Made by a program: the position numbers and the translations under genes. From positions 310,001-374,000 of the forward strand of contig NZ_AP025470.1 in NCBI RefSeq assembly GCF_024347375.1: 64,000 bases of DNA. Direction: 5' to 3'. Shown piece by piece: positions 56,979-64,000 of the stretch (position 1 is the stretch's first letter; the number at the start of each line of letters is the position of its first letter). Source of the DNA: Vibrio coralliirubri (GTDB taxonomy: Bacteria; Pseudomonadota; Gammaproteobacteria; Enterobacterales; Vibrionaceae). The notes beneath the pieces are model-generated. The model made no database searches. It was not told the origin of the DNA and saw only the letters and a list, made by a program, of their open reading frames with translations.

Positions 56979-57682
56979 TGTTAGTGATGAAAGATGTGGA
57001 TTACCACTATCACAGAGAGTTGTTTAGCTTTGATTTTCAAGCTGAGCAGGGCGATATTGTTGCGCTTATGGGGCCGAGTGGTGCGGGTAAATCTACACTG
57101 TTGGCGCTAGTTGCTGGTTTCATCGAACCTACATCGGGTGAGATCTCAGTGGCTGGGCAATCGCTTATTGGTAAAGAAGCACATCAGCGCCCATTGGCGA
57201 TGTTGTTTCAAGAGCACAACCTGTTTGCTCACCTTACGGTGCGAGAAAATATTGGCTTAGGTCTGCATCCAGGTTTAAAGCTTACTGCAGCCCAAAAGCA
57301 AGCTGTGGAGCAAGCCGCAGCACAAGTTGGTGTTGCTGAGTATTTGGATAGATTGCCTGAGCACTTATCCGGTGGTCAACGCCAGCGTGTCGCACTAGCG
57401 CGTTGTTTTGTTCAGCCTCATGATATTTGGTTACTTGATGAACCTTTCTCTGCGCTTGACCCTTTGCTTCGCGAAGAGATGCTTAGCTTAGTGAAGCGAT
57501 TAGCGGCAGAGCGAAATATTACGGTCTTGATGGTGACTCACCATTTAGGTGACGCACGCAGTATCGCAAATAAGTTTGTGTTTGTGGCGCTAGGCAAGGT
57601 GTTGGTTGAAGACTCGATAGAGGCACTGACGGCGGATCATCCACAGGCAGAGTTAAGCTCATTTGTTAAAGCGGGTGAGTGA
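56975..57682 (+). CDS. thiQ: Thiamine ABC transporter ATP-binding protein
   Basis: ThiQ energises thiamine import through ThiP. The 235 residues show Walker A GPSGAGKST, Q-loop AMLFQEHNLFAHLTV, signature LSGGQRQRVALARC, Walker B WLLDEPFSALD and the switch His in MVTHHLGDA. The start overlaps the thiP stop; ATG at 56975 or the next ATG at 56978 are both possible. Last gene of the operon. Confidence 0.95.
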   Translation: MMLVMKDVDYHYHRELFSFDFQAEQGDIVALMGPSGAGKSTLLALVAGFIEPTSGEISVAGQSLIGKEAHQRPLAMLFQEHNLFAHLTVRENIGLGLHPGLKLTAAQKQAVEQAAAQVGVAEYLDRLPEHLSGGQRQRVALARCFVQPHDIWLLDEPFSALDPLLREEMLSLVKRLAAERNITVLMVTHHLGDARSIANKFVFVALGKVLVEDSIEALTADHPQAELSSFVKAGE

Positions 57683-57732
57683 CGATTCATCACTCCTGGT
57701 TAATCTCTCTGATATTGAGTACGTAGAAAACA

Positions 57733-57760
57733 AAAAGACCTAGCATGTGCTAGGTCTTTT
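57733..57760. terminator. Bidirectional terminator between thiQ and darP
   Basis: AAAAGACCTAGCA and TGCTAGGTCTTTT are perfect 13-bp complements around TG. It closes thiBPQ on one side and darP on the other. Confidence 0.92.
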
Positions 57761-57790
57761 ATTCACTCTATGAGTAAAGCGAGATAACGA

Positions 57791-58315
57791 TTAGTCTTCT
57801 AGCTTTAGCTCTTTTAAGATTTGGAAGATCTCACGAGAAGACTTTGCAGGCTTGTTCGCTGATTTCTCTTTGTTAGCTTGGCGAGCTAGCTGACGAAGAC
57901 GCTGACGGTCTGCTTCAGGGTACATTTCCATTACTTCTGAAATAGCCGCATCACCTTCAGCAACAACACGATCACGCAGTTGTTCAAGCTTATGTAGCTC
58001 AGCTGTTGCTTGTGAGTGTTTGTTACGTACTTTATCCAAAGCCGCTTGAATTGGCTCAGGATCGACATTACGCATTACTTTACCAATGTATTGAAGTTGA
58101 CGACGCTTCGCTTCATTTTTAAAGCGTTGTGCATCTTTAATCGCTTGTGCCAAATCTTCAGACAGCGGAAATTTGTCTAATACAGAAGGCTTTAGACCAA
58201 CAAGCTCTTCTCCCAGCTTTTGCAGGGCATCCATGTCCGTTTTCATTTCTGTCTTACTTACCCAGATGATTTCTTCTTCTGGTTCCCATGGGGCTTTTTG
58301 GTTTTTGCGAGCCAT
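57791..58315 (-). CDS. darP: Ribosome biogenesis factor DarP (YjgA)
   Basis: DarP acts late in 50S assembly, helping the peptidyl transferase centre to fold. The 174 residues are highly charged and helical ([66 protein letters not shown]), with [14 protein letters not shown] near the end. It is divergent from pmbA, as yjgA-pmbA in E. coli. Confidence 0.93.
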   Translation of the reverse strand: MARKNQKAPWEPEEEIIWVSKTEMKTDMDALQKLGEELVGLKPSVLDKFPLSEDLAQAIKDAQRFKNEAKRRQLQYIGKVMRNVDPEPIQAALDKVRNKHSQATAELHKLEQLRDRVVAEGDAAISEVMEMYPEADRQRLRQLARQANKEKSANKPAKSSREIFQILKELKLED

Positions 58316-58433
58316 CTTTTCTGCCTATGTCACTATCTCAAACGAATATATTGCCTATTTTAGCAAGAATCTTGGGGAGAAAGCGAAATTCTTGTTATCC
58401 TACGTAATATTGACCTAAAAAATTAGAATAGAT

Positions 58434-59777
58434 ATGGATGTAAAACAGCAAGTCGCCCAGCAAAGAGTTGAGCTAGAAGCCGCAGTAGCTAAAGCGTTGG
58501 ATATGGCATCAGTGAGTGCAGACGCAGCTGAGGTCGCTATTACTAAGTCAACGGGTTTAAGTGTTTCAACACGTATGTGTGAAGTGGAAAACGTTGAATT
58601 TAACAGCGATGGTGCGCTAGGTATTACTGTTTATCGCGGCCAGAAAAAAGGCAGCGCATCTACATCTGATCTGAGTGAAAAGGCTATTGCTCAAACAGTC
58701 GCGGCTGCGCTTGATATCGCTCAGTACACGTCTGAGGACCCTTTTGCAGGTCCTGCAGCAAAAGAATACATGGTAAAAGAAATTCCAGACTTGGATCTTT
58801 TTCACCCTGATGAACCAAACCCTGACTATGCCGCTGAGATTGCGATTGCTGCTGAGAAGCAAGCGTTAGCTTATAGCGACAAGATCAAACAGAGTGATGG
58901 CGCAAGCTATGACAGCCACTATGGCGTTAAGGTTTATGGTAACAGCCATGGCTTACTAGCAAGCTATGCTTCTAGTCGCCATAGCACGAGCTGCTGTGTA
59001 ATTGGACAAGGCGCTAACGGTGAGATGGAGCGTGACTACAGCTACACCGTTGCACGTCACCGTGATGAGCTATGGACGCCTGAGCGCGTAGGTCAAGAAG
59101 CAGCAGAAAAGACCATTAGCCGTTTGGATGCGAAAAAGCTACCAACAGGCCAATACCCAATTATGTTCGCTAATGATGTTGCGACTGGCTTGATTGGTCA
59201 CCTTGTGATGGCGATCAGTGGCGGTAACCTTTACCGCAAGTCATCGTTCTTATTGGATCATCTAGGTCAGAAAATCTTACCTGACTGGTTTAACATTTCT
59301 GAGCGACCACATATCCTGCGTGGTTTGGCTTCAAGCCCATTTGATAGCGAAGGCGTGTTCACTCAAGATCGCGAAATCATCACTGATGGTGTTCTGGCAA
59401 CTTATCTACTGACGAGTTACGCAGCACGTAAAATGGACATGACACCAACAGGCCATGCGGGTGGTATTCATAACTGGTTCGTTAAATCGACCGGCCAAAA
59501 CTTTGAGCAGATGTTAAAAGAGTTGGGTACGGGTTTCCTAGTGACTGAAGTGATGGGCCAAGGCGTTAATACCGTAACGGGTGATTACTCTCGTGGCGCT
59601 GCGGGTTTCTGGGTTGAGAACGGAGAGATCCAATACCCAGTCTCAGAAGTCACAATCGCAGGTAACCTAAAAGACATGTTTACTCAGATTGTTGCTGTGG
59701 GTAACGACGTAGAAACACGTTCGCAAATTCAAACGGGTTCTATCCTGCTTGAGTCGATGAAAGTCGCGGGTGAGTAA
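58434..59777 (+). CDS. pmbA: TldD/PmbA family metalloprotease subunit PmbA (TldE)
   Basis: PmbA forms a heterodimer with TldD that matures peptides such as microcin B17 and degrades CcdA in E. coli. The metal site is in TldD, so PmbA itself lacks HExxxH, and none is seen here. The 447 residues contain [52 protein letters not shown], the family's C-terminal signature. Its partner tldD is outside this window. Confidence 0.95.
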   Translation: MDVKQQVAQQRVELEAAVAKALDMASVSADAAEVAITKSTGLSVSTRMCEVENVEFNSDGALGITVYRGQKKGSASTSDLSEKAIAQTVAAALDIAQYTSEDPFAGPAAKEYMVKEIPDLDLFHPDEPNPDYAAEIAIAAEKQALAYSDKIKQSDGASYDSHYGVKVYGNSHGLLASYASSRHSTSCCVIGQGANGEMERDYSYTVARHRDELWTPERVGQEAAEKTISRLDAKKLPTGQYPIMFANDVATGLIGHLVMAISGGNLYRKSSFLLDHLGQKILPDWFNISERPHILRGLASSPFDSEGVFTQDREIITDGVLATYLLTSYAARKMDMTPTGHAGGIHNWFVKSTGQNFEQMLKELGTGFLVTEVMGQGVNTVTGDYSRGAAGFWVENGEIQYPVSEVTIAGNLKDMFTQIVAVGNDVETRSQIQTGSILLESMKVAGE

Positions 59778-59803
59778 TTCAATTAAAGCGAATCTGATGA
59801 ATT

Positions 59804-59831
59804 AAAAAAGGGAGCCAATGGCTCCCTTTTT
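59804..59831. terminator. Bidirectional terminator between pmbA and mgtE
   Basis: AAAAAGGGAGCC and GGCTCCCTTTTT pair perfectly around AAT. Serves the two convergent genes. Confidence 0.92.
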
Positions 59832-59855
59832 GTATTTACCGAGTCGGTAATCAAG

Positions 59856-61211
59856 CTAGATAAGTATGGTTGCTAAGCCTAAGAACACCGATAGGCCAAT
59901 AACATCGGTTACTGTGGTCAGAGCCATACCGCCCGCAAGTGCTGGATCGATATTCATCTTTTTCAGCATTACCGGGATAGTTACACCAGCAATACCTGCG
60001 ACAATCAAGTTAGTCATCATCGCCGCTGAGATGATACCTCCCAGTATCCAGTTACCTTTCCAAGCAACCACAATACCACCAATGATAACAGCCCATAACA
60101 CGCCGTTTAGGAAGCCGATGGCCGCCTCTTTGAGTAGTAGTTCGCGTTTGTTACTATCACCGATATGACCGAGTGCCAAACCACGAATCACTAGAGCAAC
60201 GGTTTGGTTACCGGCAACACCACCCATTGAAGGTACAATAGTCATCAGGACCGCAATCGCTGCCATTTGGTCGAGCGTTGCTTCAAACATATTCGATACC
60301 GATGCGGCAGCCAGCGCAGCAAGAACGTTAGCACCAAGCCACACACTACGACGACGAGCGGATTTTACGACTGGTGCGAAGGTATCTTCGTCATCGTCCA
60401 TACCCGCCATACTCATCATTGAGTGCTCGGCATCTTCACGGATAACATCAACCACGTCATCGATGGTGATACGACCAACAAGATGTTGATTGCTATCGAC
60501 TACTGGCGCTGAAACCCAATTACGACGTTCGAACAGGCTCGCAATGTCGGAAGCGCTGGTTTCAACCGCGATCGCTTCGTCTGCATCTTCCATCACCTCG
60601 GAAACTGCGACATCAGGCTGAGTCGTTACCAGTGTAGTAAGCGATAGGTTACCGATAAGACGTTCTTCTTCATCAATAACATACAGAGCGTCAGTTGCAT
60701 CAGGCAGTTCGCCACGCATACGCATGTAGCGCAATACAACGTCAACATCGACATCACCACGAATTGTGATTACGTCGGTGTTCATTATCGCACCCGCTGA
60801 ATCTTCAGGGTACGACAGGGCAGTTTCAACTAATGCACGATCGACGGAGTCCATTTGAGAAAGGACTTCGCGAGAAACATCGTCGGGTAGGCTTCGAAGT
60901 ACGTATGCGACGTCATCGGTTTCCATACCTTCAGTTGCTTCTGCTAAGGTCTCCGGTGCCATTTTCGACACAAGAGCATCTTTGACGTCTTCGTTTAGTT
61001 CATCAAGAATTTCACCGTAGTCTTCAGGATCGGTGAGTTGCCAGAGTACGTCACGACTTTTGCGAGGGGAGGCTTCTAAAAGGTGTGCAATATCTTCAGG
61101 CTCCATGTCCTGAAGTTGTCGGCGTACGTGAACAAATCGGCCGTTTTCTAGGGCTTCGCTGACTTCTTGGAGGGTTTGGTGAGCTTGGTCGAATTCTAAT
61201 TGCTCTGCCAT
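59856..61211 (-). CDS. mgtE: Magnesium transporter MgtE
   Basis: MgtE is a Mg2+-gated inner-membrane Mg2+ channel. The 451 residues have the N-terminal helical MgtE_N domain (about 1-130) and two CBS domains (IMNTDVITIRGDVDVDVVLRYMR, VSEVMEDADEAIAVETSASDIASLFE). Five C-terminal helices follow, with PSMGGVAGNQTVALVIRGLALG and the metal-selective PALAGGMALTTVTDVIGLSVFLGLA. It follows the rpoN cluster by about 150 bp and may be transcribed separately. Confidence 0.95.
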   Translation of the reverse strand: MAEQLEFDQAHQTLQEVSEALENGRFVHVRRQLQDMEPEDIAHLLEASPRKSRDVLWQLTDPEDYGEILDELNEDVKDALVSKMAPETLAEATEGMETDDVAYVLRSLPDDVSREVLSQMDSVDRALVETALSYPEDSAGAIMNTDVITIRGDVDVDVVLRYMRMRGELPDATDALYVIDEEERLIGNLSLTTLVTTQPDVAVSEVMEDADEAIAVETSASDIASLFERRNWVSAPVVDSNQHLVGRITIDDVVDVIREDAEHSMMSMAGMDDDEDTFAPVVKSARRRSVWLGANVLAALAAASVSNMFEATLDQMAAIAVLMTIVPSMGGVAGNQTVALVIRGLALGHIGDSNKRELLLKEAAIGFLNGVLWAVIIGGIVVAWKGNWILGGIISAAMMTNLIVAGIAGVTIPVMLKKMNIDPALAGGMALTTVTDVIGLSVFLGLATILI

Positions 61212-61359
61212 ATTTTCCTCCTATCTCATTATTCTAACAATGGTTGGAATAGTAACTTAATTCTGGGACTTATTTAAATCATAAACTTAGCTAGAACTAA
61301 GATTTAATATTGGTTGGTTCGTTGTTTGAGTCTTAGGCGTTGCGAGTGAAGCGTTTTCG

Positions 61360-61635
61360 CTACTCACCCTCATCAAACTTGTCTTCAATGAGATGACAGA
61401 CGGCATCCAGTGCTTGCTGTGAATCGGTGCCTGCTGCTTGAATAGTAATATGTTGCCCTTGCGCTGATTCCAGCATAAGTAACCCCATTACGCTGTCTGC
61501 TGTCGCTGTTTTATCTTCTTCGCTATGGATCGTGATGGTTGCATCAAAGCTTTGTGCAAGCTCAACCAACTTTACGGCTGCTCTAGCGTGAAGACCCAAG
61601 CGGTTTTGGATCAGTACAGTTCGAGTTAATTCCAT
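61360..61635 (-). CDS. ptsO: Phosphocarrier NPr (HPr-like, nitrogen PTS)
   Basis: NPr passes phosphate from EI-Ntr to EIIA-Ntr. The 91 residues contain the HPr signature [17 protein letters not shown], with the phosphorylated His at residue 16, and [15 protein letters not shown] in place of the regulatory Ser site of HPr. It follows rapZ by 2 bp and is the last gene of the rpoN-hpf-ptsN-rapZ-ptsO cluster. Confidence 0.94.
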   Translation of the reverse strand: MELTRTVLIQNRLGLHARAAVKLVELAQSFDATITIHSEEDKTATADSVMGLLMLESAQGQHITIQAAGTDSQQALDAVCHLIEDKFDEGE

Positions 61636-61637
61636 GG

Positions 61638-62507
61638 TTAGCCCTGTTGGTGCTTCTCTAGGGAGGCGTGTCTGATTTGAACTTGATGGCCAAGTTGCTC
61701 GAAGTACTCACCAATTTTCTGAGTTAGATAAACCGAGCGGTGTTTGCCGCCAGTACAGCCAATCGCGACCGTTAGGTAACTGCGATTGTTCTTCTCTAAC
61801 ATTGGTAACCACTGTTCAACAAAGCCTTGGATCTGTTGCTTGAGCTCTAGAACTTCTGAGTGTTCTTCAAGAAAAGAGTGAATTGGAGCATCTAGACCGG
61901 TTAGTGGTCGTAGTGCGGGTTCCCAGTGAGGGTTCGGCAAAAAGCGAACATCAAACACGTAGTCGGCATCACTTGGCAGGCCATACTTAAAACCGAAAGA
62001 TTGAAAGACAATAATCAGCTCTTGCTTCTCTTTGCCTTCAACTTTAAAACGAACCTTTTCACTCAATTCGTAGAGGTTGCAGTCACTACTGTCAATCACA
62101 ATGCTGGCGTGCTCAGCGAGAGGTGTCAGGAGTGTCTTTTCTAAATCAATCGCTTGCTCAAGAGAGAGCTTTTCTTGGCCGATCGATAAAGGGTGAATTC
62201 TGCGTGTTTCGCTGTAGCGCTTGAGTAACGTCTGCTTGCTCGCATCTAGGAATAAGACGTTCACATCGATATTAGTGGCAGAGTCTAGCTGTTCTAGCAT
62301 CTCTGTGACTAACTGAGGCTCTTTCGGTAGGTTACGGATATCAATGCTAACGGCGACGTTTTGATTGATCTCACGTACTGATTCGACGAAGTCGTTGAGC
62401 AGGTTTACTGGAAGGTTATCGACACAGTAGTACCCCAAGTCTTCAAGGACTCGCAGCGCAACACTCTTACCGGCCCCCGATTGGCCACTAACAACGATTA
62501 ATCGCAT
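61638..62507 (-). CDS. rapZ: RNase adapter protein RapZ
   Basis: RapZ binds glucosamine 6-phosphate and, in E. coli, delivers the GlmZ sRNA to RNase E. The 289 residues have Walker [29 protein letters not shown] and, in the C-terminal domain, [26 protein letters not shown] and the [12 protein letters not shown] motif. It lies 4 bp after ptsN in the rpoN cluster. Confidence 0.96.
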   Translation of the reverse strand: MRLIVVSGQSGAGKSVALRVLEDLGYYCVDNLPVNLLNDFVESVREINQNVAVSIDIRNLPKEPQLVTEMLEQLDSATNIDVNVLFLDASKQTLLKRYSETRRIHPLSIGQEKLSLEQAIDLEKTLLTPLAEHASIVIDSSDCNLYELSEKVRFKVEGKEKQELIIVFQSFGFKYGLPSDADYVFDVRFLPNPHWEPALRPLTGLDAPIHSFLEEHSEVLELKQQIQGFVEQWLPMLEKNNRSYLTVAIGCTGGKHRSVYLTQKIGEYFEQLGHQVQIRHASLEKHQQG

Positions 62508-62511
62508 GTTA

Positions 62512-62970
62512 TTACTCGCAAGTTGGCACTTGAATCATGATGTCGTAAAGCTCTTGATCGCTTTGAGCATTACGCAGCTGTTTAAGAGTCTGCTTGTCGT
62601 TGAGTCGCTCTGCCATACAAGAAAGGGTTTTTAGATGCTCCTTGCACTGTTCACTGGGAACAAGCAGGGCAAATAGTAGGTCGACAGGACGATTATCAAT
62701 CGCATCAAATTCGATGGGATCTTGGCATTGCAGTAATACAGCAATCGCTTTATCACTGACATTCATACGAGCGTGAGGAATAGCAATGCCATTACCAATA
62801 CCTGTACTGCCCATTTTTTCACGGCTCAACATGCACTCAAACAGTTCTGTTGAATCTTGACCACAGCTTTCTGCTGCGATCTGACTGATGAGCTCAAGGG
62901 CTCTTTTTTTGCTTGTGCATTGGACTGCACTTTTGGTGCAGTCCAATGAAAGTACTTCGCTTAATTGCAT
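62512..62970 (-). CDS. ptsN: PTS EIIA-Ntr regulatory component PtsN
   Basis: PtsN is the terminal acceptor of the nitrogen PTS and controls potassium transport and other targets. The 152 residues have the phosphorylatable His66 in [13 protein letters not shown]. It is one base from the hpf stop, in the conserved rpoN cluster order. Confidence 0.95.
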   Translation of the reverse strand: MQLSEVLSLDCTKSAVQCTSKKRALELISQIAAESCGQDSTELFECMLSREKMGSTGIGNGIAIPHARMNVSDKAIAVLLQCQDPIEFDAIDNRPVDLLFALLVPSEQCKEHLKTLSCMAERLNDKQTLKQLRNAQSDQELYDIMIQVPTCE

Positions 62971-62971
62971 G

Positions 62972-63259
62972 TTAGTGACTACTTAGCTTTTCTTTGTGCT
63001 TGTTGAGTTGGCGGACGAGTTTATCAACCAATGAATCAATCGCGGCATACATGCTTTCATCTGTTGCTGTAGCATGGATTTCCCCCTGATTTATATGCAG
63101 GGTAGCTTCTGCGATTTGATTGATTTTCTCAACTTTTAAAACAACCTGAACGCTATTGATATGATCAAAGAAGCGCTCAAGTTTGTCGAATTTGGTGTGA
63201 ACATAGTCTTGCATTGAATCGGTAAGATCAACGTGATGGCCTTGAATATTGATTTGCAT
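62972..63259 (-). CDS. hpf: Ribosome hibernation promoting factor
   Basis: Short HPF binds the 30S decoding centre and, with RMF, forms 100S ribosome dimers in stationary phase. The 95 residues (MQINIQGHHVDLTDSMQDYVHTKFDKLERFFDHI...HINQGEIHATATDESMYAAIDSLVDKLVRQLNKHKEK) are the short form without a C-terminal dimerisation domain. Between rpoN and ptsN as in enterics. Confidence 0.95.
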   Translation of the reverse strand: MQINIQGHHVDLTDSMQDYVHTKFDKLERFFDHINSVQVVLKVEKINQIAEATLHINQGEIHATATDESMYAAIDSLVDKLVRQLNKHKEKLSSH

Positions 63260-63321
63260 AGACTTTCCTTTTCAGTTGGTTGCCTGATTATAGTTGCTAA
63301 GTAACTAGCGACTAAATGAGC

Positions 63322-63999
63322 TTATAGCAGGCGTTTACGCTGACTCGATGGGGCAATGCCCAGAGACTCACGGTATTTCGCTATGGTACGTCTAGCTACC
63401 TGAATTCCTTGGTCAGCCAGTAAAGCAGCAATCTTACTATCACTTAGAGGCTTCGCGGTGTTTTCCGCTGCGACAAGCTTCTTAATGAGTGCGCGAATTG
63501 CTGTAGATGAACATTCACCGCCATTGTCAGTGCTGACATGGCTTGAGAAAAAGTATTTGAGTTCGAAGATGCCACGTGGTGTATGCATGAATTTTTGAGT
63601 CGTCACACGAGAGATCGTGGATTCGTGCATATCAACAGCTAACGCAACATCATTAAGAACCATTGGCTTCATCGCTTCTTCGCCATGTTCGAAGAAATCA
63701 CGCTGATGTTCAACAATGCATCGCGCAACTTTGAGTAGCGTCTCATTTCGGCTCTCTAGGCTTTTAATTAGCCACTTTGCTTCTTGCAAATTTGAGCGGA
63801 TGTATTGATTGTCGGCGCTGTTGCCTTTACTGCCCAGATCAGCGTACTGCTGATTCACTTTCAACTTAGGAACGCTATCAGGGTTAATGGTCACTAACCA
63901 TTTGCCAAGGTCTTTGAAGACAGATACATCCGGAACCACATACTCAGTTTCATCCGGGGTAATCTTACTGCCAGGGCGAGGGTCCAGCTGTTGAATAAG
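63322..63999 (-). CDS. rpoN: RNA polymerase sigma-54 factor, C-terminal part (5' end outside window)
   Basis: Sigma-54 directs transcription of nitrogen, flagellar and other genes with AAA+ activators. The frame is open to the window edge and encodes [24 protein letters not shown] before the GTG at 63939, so that codon is not the start. The C-terminal part shows the core-binding and HTH region ([41 protein letters not shown]) and the RpoN box [15 protein letters not shown]. More than half of the protein lies outside. Head of the hpf-ptsN-rapZ-ptsO cluster. Confidence 0.97.
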   Translation of the reverse strand, partial: LIQQLDPRPGSKITPDETEYVVPDVSVFKDLGKWLVTINPDSVPKLKVNQQYADLGSKGNSADNQYIRSNLQEAKWLIKSLESRNETLLKVARCIVEHQRDFFEHGEEAMKPMVLNDVALAVDMHESTISRVTTQKFMHTPRGIFELKYFFSSHVSTDNGGECSSTAIRALIKKLVAAENTAKPLSDSKIAALLADQGIQVARRTIAKYRESLGIAPSSQRKRLL

Positions 64000-64000
64000 C

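Overview
This 64 kb window is chromosomal DNA of a Vibrio, probably close to the Splendidus clade. The genus call rests on gene content and order: str-bfd-bfr-S10-spc-alpha, a Zur-controlled ZrgA-type zinc operon, a cysDN-permease-cysC operon, the ytfJ/ytfK-msrA-tamAB-ytfP-fbp-mpl block and the rpoN-hpf-ptsN-rapZ-npr cluster. The clade is inference. No rRNA, tRNA, CRISPR or prophage was seen. The one mobile element is an IS3-family (IS150-like) insertion sequence.

Layout. 1-18356 is the translation superlocus, all on the + strand: the end of fusA, tuf, then bfd and bfr (iron storage), then the S10 operon (rpsJ to rpsQ), the spc operon (rplN to rpmJ, including secY) and the alpha operon (rpsM, rpsK, rpsD, rpoA, rplQ). 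Promoters, leaders and terminators can be read at each operon junction. 18443-18637 is a tandem array of about 28 copies of a 7-bp unit. 18.7-22.7 kb holds a DUF2780-like lipoprotein, fklB, an OapA/YtfB-like protein, an EamA exporter, an ElaA-like acetyltransferase and a Crp/Fnr-type regulator.

22.8-28.5 kb is a seven-gene, tightly packed minus-strand operon: DedA, ATP-grasp ligase, DinB-like, NRDE/TANGO2-like, exported YHS protein, DoxX-like, and a fused OlsF-like acyltransferase. Striking inverted repeats lie just upstream of the operon and just before the regulator gene that follows it. I regard this as the best candidate for an undescribed system, probably concerned with membrane (amino)lipids or envelope stress. 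Next come cpdB (as a lipoprotein), the sulfate activation operon cysD-cysN-SLC13 permease-cysC, a TIGR03899/DUF2806-like gene and an unlisted 34-residue membrane peptide gene with a strong ribosome binding site.

37.6-41.4 kb is a zinc uptake operon with a 33-bp Zur palindrome at its head: a small His-rich protein, ZrgA with 13-residue His/Asp repeats, an ABC ATPase and permease, and a DUF3299 protein. 41.4-53.4 kb has ytfJ, ytfK, msrA, tamA-tamB, ytfP, the IS, fbp and mpl. The IS sits inside what was a bidirectional terminator between ytfP and fbp. 53.4-57.8 kb has ubiX and a TPP riboswitch controlling thiBPQ. 57.8-64 kb has darP (yjgA), pmbA, mgtE and the nitrogen-PTS/rpoN cluster, with rpoN cut by the window end.

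Most of the window is conserved core genome. The accessory or less explained parts are the heptamer array, the OlsF-like operon, the zinc operon's accessory proteins, the small membrane ORF and the IS.
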